Below, piece after piece: positions 27,898 through 37,019 of a stretch of DNA of 64,000 nt. The first letter of the stretch is position 1. Each line of letters starts with the position of its first letter. Made by a program: the position numbers and the translations under genes. The notes below the pieces were generated by a model. The model worked only from the letters and a program-made list of their open reading frames with translations, searched no databases and was not told the origin of the DNA. The stretch is from Halichondria panicea (taxonomy: Eukaryota > Porifera > Demospongiae > Suberitida > Halichondriidae): positions 5,399,047 through 5,463,046 of the forward strand of contig NC_087388.1 in assembly GCF_963675165.1 (NCBI RefSeq). The letters are read 5' to 3'.

Positions 27898-30383
27898 CTG
27901 ATGGTGTAGGTTGCAGCGATTCCCCTGCAGAGTGGCCGGTAGTGATGGAGAAGAGCTGTGATACTCTATTCAACTGTTTCATGACCACCATTAAAGAGGG
28001 CCTGAGGGCAGGGGGAGGGATCAGTGATGTCCTCAGGAAACCATCTAGTCAGGTAAGGGAGGGGGAGGGGCAATGTCATCCAGTTGCAGGGAATTATTAG
28101 TTTACAGCGATTTCGGCTTAAAAATTTTTAATAGTTTGTATTCGTATGTAATGCTCAGGGGGGGGGGGGGTGGGGCACAGGGCACAGGTATACATGCCAC
28201 ATGCCTTGCCCAGCATTAAACAAATCTACTTAAAAAGGCGAACTCCTTACTGCCTAGTGATTATTTGTTTATCATTCTTCCTCTTTTGCGCCACATTCTC
28301 TCCAGGACCGTCTGTATCACCTGCGGACAGCCTTTGACCTCACCTTCTTTTTCATCGTCATAGTGATTATCATCCAGAACCTCATCTTTGGCGTCATCAT
28401 CGACACCTTTGCTGCCCTCAGGGCTGAGAAGGACCACAAGGAAGAGGTGCTCAAGAACACATGCTTCATCTGTGGTAAGGGGTCATTTAATATACTAGCG
28501 CTTCGTGTTCCGTTATAATATTATGATGCCTGTGTGATAAATGATAAAACGGGTACAGGATGTTCATATATAAGTGACAATGCCTGATTGCTGCAACTCA
28601 GCCTTACCTGCTTGTGCATGTGTAATATACCCTTTCCTGTACTACTGAATCCCCCCGCACACACACTTACCCACCTAGCTCCCACACACCTTCCCACCCC
28701 CATGCACACACCCATGCACACACCTTCTCCACCCCCACATGCACAGGTCTCCCGCGAGGTGCCTTTGAGAACAAGGACGTGACGTTCCACAAACACATCA
28801 TTCAGGAGCACAACGTTTGGCACTACCTCTACTTTATAGTGCACCTCAAGACTAAAGACACCACTGAGTTCACTGGACCGGAGAGCTACGTATTCAAGAT
28901 GATACAGCCTTCATTCAACGTAAGTCACAAATTAAGTTAGGAGATATTGACCTCTATGATTACCTCGACCTTGAGACAAGGAAATGATGAATCATCTAGT
29001 CATAAGTTGGCTTCTGTTGCTCTTAGATCATCAATGCTGAATATGCTATTGAGAGTGATGCTAGGCCAGGCTCCTCTTCACAAGGAAAAGCTCCTGACTT
29101 GGAATGGTTTCCACGATTGCGATGTATGTCACTACTAAATCCTGAAGAGGTTGAACAGGAGCAGTACGAAATGAGAGACCTTCAACTGCAGTTACTCGAG
29201 ACCAACATGCTCGTCAAGAGCCTGTCAGTCCAGCTCAACGACCTTAAAGAGCGGGTGAGTGGCACAAAATTATGTAAATATTACATGGAACTTTAGTTGG
29301 GTATAGATGCAATACAGAGGAGGGTGGGCAGGGTCAAAAGGTCACTAATGAATCATCATATGAGCTTATGTTTTGTGCAGTAAATTTGCAAGTTTGACTG
29401 CACATCGCGCCCTGATTCTTGTGATAAAGTAGCCCCTTCATGTTACTGCTGCTGCAAATTAGTTAACTTTTAGCTACTGCTCCCCTCCAGAGAAATCATG
29501 CAGTGCCAAAAAGGGGTGACCTCTCACAAAGGTCGTAGTTCTGTCATGTCAAACTGACCTCTGACCTTTATAAAGTAGGAGCTACCGTGCTGTAGAGTGA
29601 ATGTATAGCTCAGCTATATCATCATCAAGTATACTCTTGTTTCCAGAATGAAAAGGTGGCCTGCTGGCTAGAAAAGAGCTTGATAAAGTAGGTTCAAGTA
29701 TTTTAATAAAGACTACGCCATTATTAACTTTTTGGCTTCGTGACCAACCTCCTCTGGATGCAATATGCAATAACTTAGTAAAAAGAAGGAAACCCATCCA
29801 TCATGGCTTGCATGCATGTCACTGAGTTGTCAGCATAACTATATGAACTATGCATGCATGTAAGACTGACTTATTTGTTGTAACTCTGTTGTTCAAAAGT
29901 TCATTATTAAACTCCTGGTGGTATAAAATTGCAATTTGGAAAAGGTGACCTTATGCGGCCATGCACAACTTGTGTAGAACCCACTCAATGCCACAGGTGC
30001 ATGGTTGCCATTAGGCTTCACAAGAGTCCATAATAAAGTCTTACCTTGCATCACAAGTATTCGGAAAGTAACGTGACTTCCTGCATGCTTGGTAATTGCC
30101 AATCTGAGTGGCTGGAGCACTTGCCTATAATCATAGAGGCAGCAATAATATTATGATTTGAGTTGATCACTCATTTCACGTTATTTCTCTGAATACATAA
30201 GGCAAGGATACGTACTTTTATAATGGACTCTTGGCATTTACTCATGTAAAATTGTTGCTTCACTGCATTTTTTTACAGATGATAGCTCAGCGAAAGATGC
30301 AACAGCACAGAACGCTGCAAGACCGGTTACCAGGCAACGCTCCACAACACGTTCGAATGTCATCTTATCCAATGGGACCCTAG
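397..30383 (+). CDS. ITPR: Inositol 1,4,5-trisphosphate receptor (ER Ca2+-release channel), 5' end outside window
   Basis: Tetrameric ER-membrane channel that releases stored Ca2+ when IP3 binds its N-terminus. I resolved 52 coding exons with GT/AG junctions. They sum to one unbroken frame of 2755 residues ending at TAG 30381-30383, which fits the usual 2700-2800 residues once the missing first exon is added. Order: beta-trefoil suppressor/IP3-binding domains, RIH/armadillo solenoids, coupling region, six membrane spans with the pore, C2H2-type linker motif, C-terminal coiled coil. Landmarks include [73 protein letters not shown] and TCFICG. Oddities: pore filter GGGISD, an altered IP3-contact loop, a nested opposite-strand gene in the intron 4102-11090, a tRNA in the intron after 19411, and many (CA)n tracts directly before acceptors. 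Exon 13 has the least certain donor (12677). The family is certain. Confidence 0.97.
1243..1266 (+). CDS. Candidate 24-nt in-frame microexon of the IP3 receptor
   Basis: A 24-base stretch is bounded by GTGCAG before it and GTGAGG after it. It would add HKTTTIQQ between exons 3 and 4 without changing frame. It resembles the end of exon 3 (GTTMIQ followed by the same GTGAGG donor about 100 bases upstream), suggesting a local duplication. It is not needed for a normal IP3 receptor, so it may be optional or unused. Confidence 0.35.
4400..4870. repeat. Diverged copy of the insertion family found in receptor genes 1 and 2
   Basis: The order of phrases around 4440-4580 (GTAACTGCTCAAC, then TATAGGCTTTTGGC, then a TTGGATTTGCAAA block and TTCTCGAATTATG) parallels the better-preserved copies at 37070-37200 and 47620-47740. 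Ends are not clear. Confidence 0.45.
5028..6144. mobile_element. Composite non-autonomous DNA element with ~38-bp terminal inverted repeats
   Basis: The left end reads TAGCCTCGATTCCAGGCCGC followed by an AAGAGAAAGGCGGCCTAG segment. The right end (about 6107-6144) is its reverse complement. No transposase frame is visible inside. The left 190 bases recur inverted at 62391-62594. A separate 331-bp MITE is nested near the right end. No clean target duplication was found, unlike two other members of this terminal-repeat family in the window. Confidence 0.65.
5771..6101. mobile_element. 331-bp MITE, copy A (TA-flanked)
   Basis: Starts CCGTATAGCGGGTATATTTC and ends with the reverse complement. TA flanks both ends, as expected for Tc1/mariner-type insertion. 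The full element recurs in reverse orientation at 23099-23429 with the same length and only scattered differences. It is too short to encode a transposase. Confidence 0.8.
6340..7982 (-). CDS. Terminal exon of nested gene: ~22-25-residue cysteine-ladder repeats
   Basis: About 547 residues made of tandem units of the form C-x-GSSSC-x4-ITCP-x-NNDC-x-INC, 20 or more in number, with three to four cysteines per unit in register. In several units the CP-x-NN-C segment is replaced by [13 protein letters not shown] or [13 protein letters not shown]. The regular spacing suggests a right-handed beta-solenoid with stacked cysteines. This is inferred, and I cannot name the family with confidence. Repeats are also conserved at DNA level between about 6780 and 7160, indicating recent copying. 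The end is the TAA at 6342-6340. Confidence 0.8.
6340..10736 (-). CDS. Type II membrane protein: coiled-coil stalk, six CCP/sushi modules, cysteine-ladder repeat domain
   Basis: Eight exons on the minus strand: 10736-9899, 9849-9634, 9526-9332, 9208-9002, 8938-8729, 8603-8400, 8313-8119 and 7982-6340. They total 3708 bases and give one open frame of 1235 residues. There is no signal peptide. A hydrophobic span at residues 43-64 after a basic cytoplasmic tail implies type II topology, so the C-terminal modules face outside. Exons 2-7 are all phase 1-1 and multiples of three, as is typical of shuffled CCP modules. The last splice rebuilds the final CCP cysteine (T|GT), which ties the cysteine-repeat exon to this gene. 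The gene lies entirely inside an IP3-receptor intron on the opposite strand. The coiled coil plus extracellular modules recalls scavenger-receptor or collectin layouts, but I recognise no named orthologue. Ligand is unknown. Confidence 0.88.
8119..9849 (-). CDS. Six CCP (sushi) modules, one per exon
   Basis: Each of the six exons encodes one roughly 65-70-residue module. Each has the CCP pattern: Cys, then P-NG, a VATYSC or IATYNC strand, GY-LVG, TR-C, and a closing GTWSG--P-C. For example, exon 2 carries [16 protein letters not shown] and [10 protein letters not shown]. Four cysteines per module and the conserved Trp are present. CCP modules mediate protein binding in complement regulators and adhesion receptors. 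Here they sit between stalk and C-terminal repeats. All exon boundaries are phase 1. Confidence 0.92.
9899..10736 (-). CDS. Exon 1 of nested gene: cytoplasmic tail, membrane span, coiled-coil stalk
   Basis: Encodes 279 residues starting [14 protein letters not shown]. The span [19 protein letters not shown] follows a basic stretch (GKKVPGR). Residues about 80-275 are rich in Gln, Glu, Leu and Asn with heptad-like spacing and many N-glycosylation sequons (NIS, NQT, NNS, NTT, NVS, NLT, NAT), consistent with an extracellular trimeric or dimeric stalk. It ends at a GTAAGT donor. A TATA box lies just upstream. Confidence 0.85.
10782..10789 (-). promoter_or_regulatory. TATA box of the nested gene
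   Basis: The minus strand reads TATAAAAG about 45-53 bases upstream of the ATG at 10736. This spacing would leave a 5' leader of roughly 20 bases. It suggests the nested gene has its own promoter inside the IP3-receptor intron. Confidence 0.55.
11091..13393 (+). CDS. ITPR: IP3 receptor exons 9-15: end of IP3-binding core and first RIH/armadillo region
   Basis: Exons 11091-11252, 11347-11522, 11776-11895, 12104-12328, 12504-12677, 12890-12976 and 13207-13393. Exon 9 contains [16 protein letters not shown], whose YRK matches the Y567-R568-K569 IP3 contacts of the rat type 1 receptor. Exon 10 encodes [17 protein letters not shown] and exon 12 [17 protein letters not shown]. Exon 13 has [15 protein letters not shown] and [11 protein letters not shown]. 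Exon 14 is a weakly conserved Ser/Asn-rich linker that is short and could be alternatively used. The exon 13 donor (after 12677, AC|GTTGGG) is a poor match but keeps frame. Confidence 0.9.
13648..17633 (+). CDS. ITPR: IP3 receptor exons 16-26: modulatory armadillo solenoid
   Basis: Exons 13648-13807, 14010-14125, 14327-14498, 14837-14897, 14985-15147, 15503-15643, 15897-16007, 16090-16182, 16631-16747, 16941-17072 and 17439-17633. Recognisable family segments are [99 protein letters not shown] and [13 protein letters not shown]. Exons 17-19 and 22-23 are the variable linkers expected in this region. Several acceptors follow (CA)n rather than pyrimidine tracts (exons 16, 24 and 25). Confidence 0.92.
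15200..15445. repeat. Imperfect palindromic MITE-like element in intron
   Basis: The left arm has AACGGCCATAACTTGAGTTC with a downstream GTGATTTTCTA. The right arm has GAACTAAAGTTATGGCCGCT preceded by GAAAATCACAAG, a diverged inverted repeat. No coding potential. Confidence 0.45.
17690..17963 (-). pseudogene. Fragment of a mobile-element protein with STPR-like basic repeats
   Basis: On the minus strand one frame reads [21 protein letters not shown] and continues EVRLAKHKQ. After a stop and frame change a second similar unit appears ([14 protein letters not shown]). This matches the look of the roughly 23-residue STPR repeats (RETPEERQARL type) often carried by transposon-encoded proteins. 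It is short and broken inside an IP3-receptor intron, so it is read as a relic. Confidence 0.4.
18326..21123 (+). CDS. ITPR: IP3 receptor exons 27-35: central armadillo/RIH-associated region
   Basis: Exons 18326-18568, 18835-19098, 19279-19411, 19661-19731, 19791-19913, 20017-20274, 20394-20498, 20728-20843 and 21006-21123. Segments such as [58 protein letters not shown] and [16 protein letters not shown] align with the family. The exon at 20017 is less conserved than its neighbours. Phases are continuous. Confidence 0.92.
19487..19558 (+). tRNA. tRNA-Pro (anticodon TGG)
   Basis: A 72-base cloverleaf: acceptor GGCTTGT pairs with ACAAGCC (discriminator C). The anticodon arm CTCGC-TTTGGGT-GCGAG gives anticodon TGG. 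The T arm is CCGGG-TTCGAAT-CCCGG. Box A (TGGTCTAGGGG) and box B (GGTTCGAATCC) are intact. A T-run terminator starts a few bases after the 3' end. There is no tRNA intron. It lies in an IP3-receptor intron (19412-19660), same strand. Confidence 0.96.
19582..19628 (+). pseudogene. Decayed 3'-half copy of the adjacent tRNA-Pro
   Basis: The sequence after the tRNA terminator follows the tRNA's anticodon-loop-to-3'-end order with substitutions. It ends GAATCCCGGACAGGCAC, nearly the tRNA's GAATCCCGGACAAGCCC. The 5' half is missing and stem pairing is lost. Confidence 0.6.
21371..25279 (+). CDS. ITPR: IP3 receptor exons 36-43: second regulatory solenoid and coupling region
   Basis: Exons 21371-21496, 21627-21722, 21933-22142, 22392-22595, 22815-22922, 24145-24246, 24533-24739 and 25087-25279. 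Strong family matches are [84 protein letters not shown] and [20 protein letters not shown]. Exons 37 and the first half of 38 are variable linker. The 1.2-kb intron 22923-24144 holds a transposon with a nested MITE. Confidence 0.94.
22952..23852. mobile_element. ~900-bp non-autonomous DNA element with nested MITE
   Basis: Terminal inverted repeats CAGGGTTCTATCTAG (22952-22966) and CTAGATAGAACCCTG (23838-23852) are flanked on both sides by AGGGA. Inside the left end, an AACTTCCCCCCCAAACTATC unit of about 21 bases is repeated roughly four times (22985-23075). The 331-bp MITE at 23099-23429 is nested within. No transposase frame. Confidence 0.65.
23099..23429. mobile_element. 331-bp MITE, copy B (reverse orientation)
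   Basis: Reverse complement of the element at 5771-6101, with the same length, terminal inverted repeats and TA flanks. It sits inside another transposon, so it inserted after that element. Confidence 0.8.
25843..28474 (+). CDS. ITPR: IP3 receptor exons 44-49: transmembrane channel domain and pore
   Basis: Exons 25843-25971, 26260-26444, 26696-26917, 27294-27492, 27898-28052 and 28306-28474. Spans visible: S1 [21 protein letters not shown]2 [18 protein letters not shown]3 [16 protein letters not shown] onward, S4 [17 protein letters not shown]5 [20 protein letters not shown] and S6 [19 protein letters not shown]. The pore loop in exon 48 reads [18 protein letters not shown]. The usual IP3-receptor filter is GGGVGD and the ryanodine-receptor one GGGIGD, so the glycine before the Asp is Ser here. 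The luminal loop between S5 and the pore is short. Exons 46-48 have (CA)n before their acceptors. Confidence 0.95.
27837..27897 (+). repeat. (CA)n microsatellite abutting the pore-exon acceptor
   Basis: About 30 CA dinucleotides run directly into the AG acceptor of the exon encoding the selectivity filter, with no separate pyrimidine tract. Similar CA tracts abut the acceptors at 1818, 11347, 13648, 26696 and 27294. Confidence 0.9.
28747..30383 (+). CDS. ITPR: IP3 receptor exons 50-52: linker domain and C-terminal coiled coil
   Basis: Exons 28747-28919, 29027-29254 and 30279-30383. The junction 28474/28747 completes CFICG, and [14 protein letters not shown] supplies the histidines of the conserved C2H2 fold that couples ligand binding to the gate. 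[13 protein letters not shown] and [19 protein letters not shown] match the start of the C-terminal coiled coil. The last exon encodes a short basic tail ending SSYPMGP before TAG. Confidence 0.93.
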
Positions 30384-30386
30384 TGA

Positions 30387-30392
30387 AATAAA
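30387..30392 (+). terminator. AATAAA poly(A) signal right after the IP3-receptor stop
   Basis: The hexamer begins four bases after the TAG, which would give a very short 3' UTR. Other A/T-rich sites downstream could be used instead. Confidence 0.4.
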
Positions 30393-31105
30393 CTCATTCT
30401 TCTTATTTGTCCAATTTGATATCGTATAATTGAAATTATTGTGATGAAGTTGGTAGATTAACAACTGATTTGTTTCATTACACAATCATGATCATGATTT
30501 TATCCACTAGGAATTCATAATTATATGCATTAGTGTATTTTTACTATGTCTTGTACAATCTATAATTATTGTAACGATGTTGTCTCATTTAGTTGCCTTT
30601 TGGATCTCTGAAAATCAAAGGAAATTAATGCAGTGGGGTGTTAATTTGCATATTGCACTTTGGTCAGTTCTGTACCGTTTAGAGCTAAATTTTTGAGGAG
30701 CTTGTTTTCGTGGGTTAGTAATCCTACACGAAAATTATGCTATAGACATCTACATGCAAAATTTAAAGGTGTGGCCTGGGGATGCTATCAGAAATGCTTT
30801 CAGAGACCAATTCCACTTGTGCTATAGATAATATCAAGGAATCTCGTATAGCGGGTAATTTTCAGGGGACAAAATATTCGTGGTTCAGACATTTCGTGGG
30901 GGTAGGCAAGGTCGCTTTATTCGTGGGTAAAATATTTGTGGTCAGCCAACCACAAAAACCACGAATATTTTGCCCCCACGAAAATTACACTCTGGGATAC
31001 TACAACCAGCCCATGTAGAAACTTCCTAAACAGTGTCTAACTATTATGTAGTCTACGTAACTATGCATGGCTGATGGTTCTAGCTAGCTTCATTAATATT
31101 CAGAA
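30393..31105. other. Intergenic region between IP3 receptor and receptor array
   Basis: AT-rich, without a supported gene. At 30844-30990 there is a foldback: the left arm CGTATAGCGGGTAATTTTC with ATATTCGTGG is mirrored by CCACGAATATTTTGCC and ACGAAAATTACAC. Its left end resembles the 331-bp MITE terminus, so it is a related but truncated element. Confidence 0.6.
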
Positions 31106-34100
31106 ATGGCTATGTTAGTAACTCTCTTTGCCTTGTTTCTGCTGCAAGGAGCAGCTCATTCTCAATCATTCTCCTTCCAAGACTCTACCAATGTCCCAGG
31201 ACTGCAAGTGCAGGACTCCACTGGGAGAACATTCCTTACTGCAGACAACTACCTTTATAGACTGAATGCTCAGCTAATACAAGAAGAGAAAGTTGATGTA
31301 GGAGCTAATGTCATCAATAGAGGACTGGCCCTGAGCTCTACTGGGATGGTGGTGGTGTGTTTAGAGGATCTCTCTTGCTCTGTGTACAATGCAAGCAACC
31401 TCAGTAATGGTCCTATCAGGAGTGTCAGTAATGCTATAGCCTCAGCAGATCCTAACTTTGGAGCAGCGATCTTTACGTCAGGAGACACTTTCTACACTGG
31501 AGCATCAACTGGTGCAGGATTCGAAGAGAAGATGGTACTGCAACAATTCGGAGAGGGGTTGAATAGATCGTCCGACAACAATCGTAATGAACTGATTTTT
31601 AGGGTTAGTGAATTCTCCAGACAATTCTATGGAGGATTTGTGAGTGGTAACTTTGCCTACTATGTTGTCGCTGACTACCAACCTGCTGATACACGAGCTA
31701 TAAGACTGTTACGTGTTTGCAACATGCCTGATTGTGGAGGCCCAAGTACCTGTGGAGTGACTGCTTTGTATGAACTGGGGTTCGATTGCGGACATCAGAC
31801 AATCAGTCAACCTACTCGTGTGTGTGGGGTGTCATTAATGGATGACTTCAGTGGGATATCTGGACCCACAGCTGTGGTAACTATTTGTACACCTATCTTC
31901 ACTGATAGAAGTTTTGTTTGCGTGGTCAATGTCACTGCCGTCAATGAAGCTATGGATGCTAAATATATCTCTTGTATTGCGTCATCGAATGGTATTGAAG
32001 ACATTGATTTAGCATGGAGAAGGTCCTCAGAAAGCTGCAATAACCTACCTCAGGTTCGTAACTATATATAATATAGACTGGGGTCAGGTTTCATTCAGAG
32101 GGGGAGCTCTGCATGCATGCATGGGATTCCCCCATAGAAATCTAAAAATTGATCATATTGATTCATAATTATCTTGAACTATAGACTAGTGTTTGAAGCA
32201 TGCAAAAACTCACATTTCCTGGGAGAAGAATTAACGTCCCAGCTAAAAATTCTGTGGACCGTATTACTAATTATCAAATCAGTTCTCATATTTCGATAAT
32301 TTTTCAGGTAACTGGGAACAGATGTGATACACTCACTCCCGTCGGTATTCTCGCCCCTTATGGTGGTAGGGACAGTATAGCACCAGTTCGTATCAACTTT
32401 GTTGGGGGTGCTGTCCCCACTGCTTCAGTAGCTGTGAAGGTGGAGCAGTTTTCCTTTGTGTTTGTGGCAACTGATGATATGAGGATAAGAGGAGTAAGTG
32501 GTTGGGTGAGTTAGTGTGTATAGTTAAGGCATTGTTTGTCTTCACAGTACGATGTCAATGGTATATCTACTATATTCTACAATCAGCTGGTGACCTCTCT
32601 TGTACATCAGTTGTCATGGCAGGAGGGACTGAACTACATCACAGCAGCCACTGCAGACGCTGTGAATTAATGATTTATGTCCTACCTTATCCATTATCCT
32701 CACCCCTCTGCTGTAGGTGTTTCAAGTACCCATAGAGGAGTGTTCCCAGCGTATAGACTGTACCAGTTGTACCAATGACCTCAACCCGCTGTGTGGGTGG
32801 TGTGTGGTGGAAAACAAGTGCTCTCGTCAGACGCAGTGTCAGAACTCCAGTCTCTCCAGTAGATGGATACAGGACAATGTCTGTGTTACTGCCACTGTGA
32901 ACCCTATGCAACATGTGCTTGACCAAGCAATTCTTCCTACAGTGGTAAAAATCATAATTATAAAGTTTCTTTATGGTCAATTATGGCTTCATTTATGCTT
33001 TGTGTGGTGCAGGGACACTACATAGAGAAGTGTTAACTTTTAGCTAGTTAGGTTACAGATCTATAGCATATAGATAGAAGCACTTTTATGGTATATGAAA
33101 CTTTGATGTTCAGTAAAGTATGACAAAGTTATGACAACTTTATGAAGGTCAAACTCAACACAAATAGACTTTAGTTGTGTTTGAAAGCATTTATGATCAG
33201 TGACCCCCACACACACAGCTCACAGTGACCCTGGTGTCCCCTGGCCTACCTTTCCTCATGTCTGGGGAGACCTTCTTCTGTCATCTGGCGGACGGTGAAG
33301 GACGTTTCCCACCCATCATAGTACCAGCTGTTGAGGTCACCCCAGGAACATCGTTCAGTTGTGATATTGAAGGACTGGTACCTGACTATCCTGGAGTGAC
33401 TTCAACCATCAACCTGGGATTTCAGAGCTCTCTGTTCAATGAGCCATTTGATATCACCAACCAAGCGCTCACCATCTACAGGTGCTCAGCAGGAGAAAGG
33501 TATCACCTCAATATTCAAATTCAATATTCATGGTACGTACATTTAGTTGCAGTATAGTCATGATTATCAACTCCCCAATGACTGCATGAAGTCCATTTTA
33601 ATGATGAATAGTTATATAAGGCACCACTAAACAGCGAGACTATAATTATGTACGTGCGAAATGTCGATGAATGCTATAATTATATGGAGATCTTTCATTC
33701 TCACTGCACAGTTGTAAGGATTGCCTTGGGCTCGACAGTCCTTGTGGATGGTGTAACCTCAACAAGCAGTGCAGTGGAACATCAGCTCCTTGCAGGAATG
33801 TATCTCACTTCCTACAGGTGAGCTCAGTAATCATGGTGACCTGTGACTCTGTACACATCCTCTGTAAAGGTGTCTGGAGGCAACAACTTCACTGCCGAGT
33901 GCCCCTTATTGGACACGCCCCCCTCTGGTGAGTACACTCAACCAGTAAGGGTGGCCCAGGACCTTCGACTGACTACCAAGAACCTTATTTCACCTGTAAG
34001 TCACATGACATCCGTACCTGTTTGTTTAATGGCTTCCCTCTCCATTAGACGGATGGCTTTGAGTACTGTTGTGTTGTGAATGGAGTTAGTCTGACAGCTC

Positions 34101-37019
34101 GGTATGAGAACAAAAACTCCATTCTGTGTACAGTGGGCAGCGGGCAAGTGAGTGGAGACAATAACGTTCTTATGATCACTTGTTGTGTTTACTATCTCAT
34201 CCTTAAGTGCTTATCTTAGTCACTGGAATATCACATATAAGTATTTTCACTTTCTGCAACACAAGACAAATGCTTTTACAATTGCTTGCCTCAAATAGTG
34301 ATGATCTTGTGTACAGCTCACACTACCTGCTGGTGTTGGCAGTTCCACTGTAGATGTCAAGGTGATGTGGTTAGGGAATGGCATCAACCGCCTACTGAGC
34401 AGTATCATGCAACAGACCAATGGTACATGCATACACAGCTAATGCAGGTAACAGATGTTTCAGTATAGCGGCACCAGCACATGTACGTGCAGTGCATGCA
34501 ACATTTTTACTGCATGCGGAATGTTGTGCAAACGAGTGGGAATGATCGACTATGATATATAGTTGCTAAAAAGTGGCCAAAAGTTCGAAGTATTGGTGCA
34601 TGGTCAGTGGCGGATCCAGAGGGGGTTCTTTGGGTTCAATTGAACCCCCCCTTTGAGAAAGAAGTGAGTGGGAGGCTCAAGCAACTAATTAGCAAGTTGT
34701 TCCTTTCTTACTAGCTTTCACATGCACTTCTCACTTACCTTTAGTCGATCCTTGTTAGTCCTGCGAAGCTTTATCTGTGCAGTTTCAGTGACTATGAAGG
34801 CTAAAAACTCTCCAGCGTAGTGCATGCAGACTGCTTATGAAAGTGATGACCTTTTTTTTAGGAAAAAATTCGGTGTGTTAATGCACATGCTCATTGTTTC
34901 GAAGAAGTTACGACGTCTTTTTTTAGGTAAAATGTAAAATTTACAATCCTTGACCTGCTCAGAGCCCTGGAACCCCCCTTTCAAGATTCCTAGATCCTCC
35001 ACTGAAGGTGTAGCCTCTTTTTTCCATCTTGCAGCTACTATAGTCCTATAGCTAGCTAGCTTTCTGCATACCGTATACCTCACTTGCGCACGCGGAAACT
35101 GAGGCATAATTATTACGCTTACCACCCTCCCCCTATACACACACACAGTGACTCTGTATGATTGTCGTGATTTGGCCAGTGGGTGTTCAGAGTGCCTTGC
35201 GTCCATACTGGGATCAGAGTTCACGTGTGGGTGGTGTGTGATCAGGGAAAGCTGTGAGGTGTTGCAAGAATGCACCAATGATGTTTGGGTTACTGAGGGG
35301 AGAAATTGTCCTACCCCTTTCATCAACTCAATCTCTCCAGAATCTGGTAACTGAATGTATAATTATAACCTGATATTATTACACCTATATACAGGACCAG
35401 TTGAGGGTGGTACAGCAATCACTGTCAGAGGGACTGACCTCGGAGTGACCTTTTCCGACGTTCAGAGCTCCACGCTTACATTAAGAGGCGTGGCCTGCAC
35501 TCCCATCAATACTGACTATATACCAGGAAGGCAGTTTGTGTGTGTCACCAACCACTTTGGAAGTACAGGAAGCAATGTCTTCACTATGGTCCTCTATGGC
35601 CATATAGACGTCAATATAAACGCCGATCCCTTTATTGCATTGAATCCTAGTGTCAGGAGCGTCAAACCGACCTTTGGGCCCATGGCCGGAGGTACCAAAC
35701 TGACTGTGGGGGGTAGAGAGTTAGGAACTGGTAACCTTGAGAACACTAGAGTCACTATAGAAATCAATGGAGGGGCAACCTATCCCTGCAGCATGATGTA
35801 AGTGGCTATAATTATTAAATAAAATGCAGTAGACAATGTTTAAACCTTTCCGTGCAGATCAGTCTTTTCTCAAGATATTGAATGCACCACTACGGCAGCA
35901 AACCTCGCCTCCGATGCAGAGGTGGTGGTTACTATTGATGCTGCTAGACTGACTTTTGGAGTGGTGTTCAGTTACCGTAACAACCCCAATGTAACTGCCG
36001 TGTTTCCTAGCAACACCATTCCCAGTGGAGGCATCACACTAACCTTTACTGGACTGGATTTGGACGTGGTACAACAGCCTGTATTGGAGGTGTATAGAGG
36101 AACGGGGTCTCCTCTGGTGAGCCAGCAATAATGTCTGTACATGATGTATTACTCTCTCCCCTTATATAGAGAATCTACTGCATTGTTGTGAACAGTATCG
36201 CAATCACATGCTCTACTCCTAGTCTAGGGACGACCTCACTGACCCCATTGAACTATTCCCTGTTGTTTGATGATGCCCCACCCACTACACAAGCACGTCT
36301 CCCCATCACCGTCCAATCAGATCCCTTCAATTTTACACTAGAGGGTTCTCAAGAGGTCACCAGTGGCACAGTGACCCTCATACGCATTGTGGTACATCCT
36401 ATAGCTAGTACAATGACCCTATACTGTACCATGTGTGTATCCAGGGTGAAAATCTCGACTCAGTGGAGACCAGTGAGATACGAGTGACCGTGGGAGGGGA
36501 GGAGTGTGTCAAGATACCCTCCAATAGTAGAGGTAGTGACATCATCTGCACTGTCCCCTTGGAGCGGCCAGGAGGGCAGGAACTAGCCATCATAAATGTG
36601 AGTAATTATCTATAAAAAATAACTGTTTGTCATTGTCTCCTTCAGGTGACCATTGGGAGCAACATCTCTCAAGTATTGGACCGTCAACTGACTTATCCAT
36701 TGCCTGAGGTAACGGTTATTGAGCCAACAGTTCCTCTGGAGATCATCATTCCAGTTATTGTTGTTATCTTTGTATTGGTCGTGTGTTTACTGATGATTGT
36801 GATTGTCTGCTTATATCTGAACTCGAGGAGAAAGTCCATGTCGATTGCTATGCACCAACAAATGGTGGAGCTTGTGGCTACTACTGGGTAAGTAACGCTA
36901 TATAATTATATACCTACTTATGTCGCTTTTACGGTTGTATTAGGAAAACTCCGGAGGCAGTGGATGGAAATAATGCACTCGTTATGCCTCGAGGCGTAGC
37001 CGCACGAGGGATACGGTAA
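31106..37019 (+). CDS. Receptor 1: sema/PSI/IPT membrane receptor, predicted to lose its kinase
   Basis: Exons 31106-32053, 32308-32493, 32548-32661, 32717-32944, 33219-33499, 33712-33817, 33870-33995, 34049-34147, 34317-34422, 35149-35346, 35395-35797, 35858-36116, 36170-36391, 36445-36597, 36646-36887, then 36944 onward. The signal peptide [20 protein letters not shown] is followed by sema ([16 protein letters not shown]), PSI ([15 protein letters not shown]), IPT, PSI ([12 protein letters not shown]), IPT, PSI ([13 protein letters not shown]), further IPT repeats and the span [20 protein letters not shown]. In exon 16 the usual donor after 36984 is replaced by a repeat insertion. The frame continues [14 protein letters not shown] and stops at TAA 37017-37019, giving 1248 residues. 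Cryptic splicing into downstream kinase exons from visible GT sites would shift frame. Confidence 0.8.
34615..35004. mobile_element. 390-bp element with CAGTGGCGGATCCAG-type ends
   Basis: Left end CAGTGGCGGATCCAGAGGG and right end CTAGATCCTCCACTG form short imperfect inverted repeats typical of hAT-like non-autonomous elements. It lies in intron 9 of receptor 1 and is absent from the short equivalent introns of receptors 2 and 3. Confidence 0.5.

Noticed and set aside
34835..35326. 163-residue minus-strand frame in receptor 1
   Set aside because: Antisense to the PSI-encoding exon 10 and to a transposon end; no recognisable domain and no splice or promoter support.
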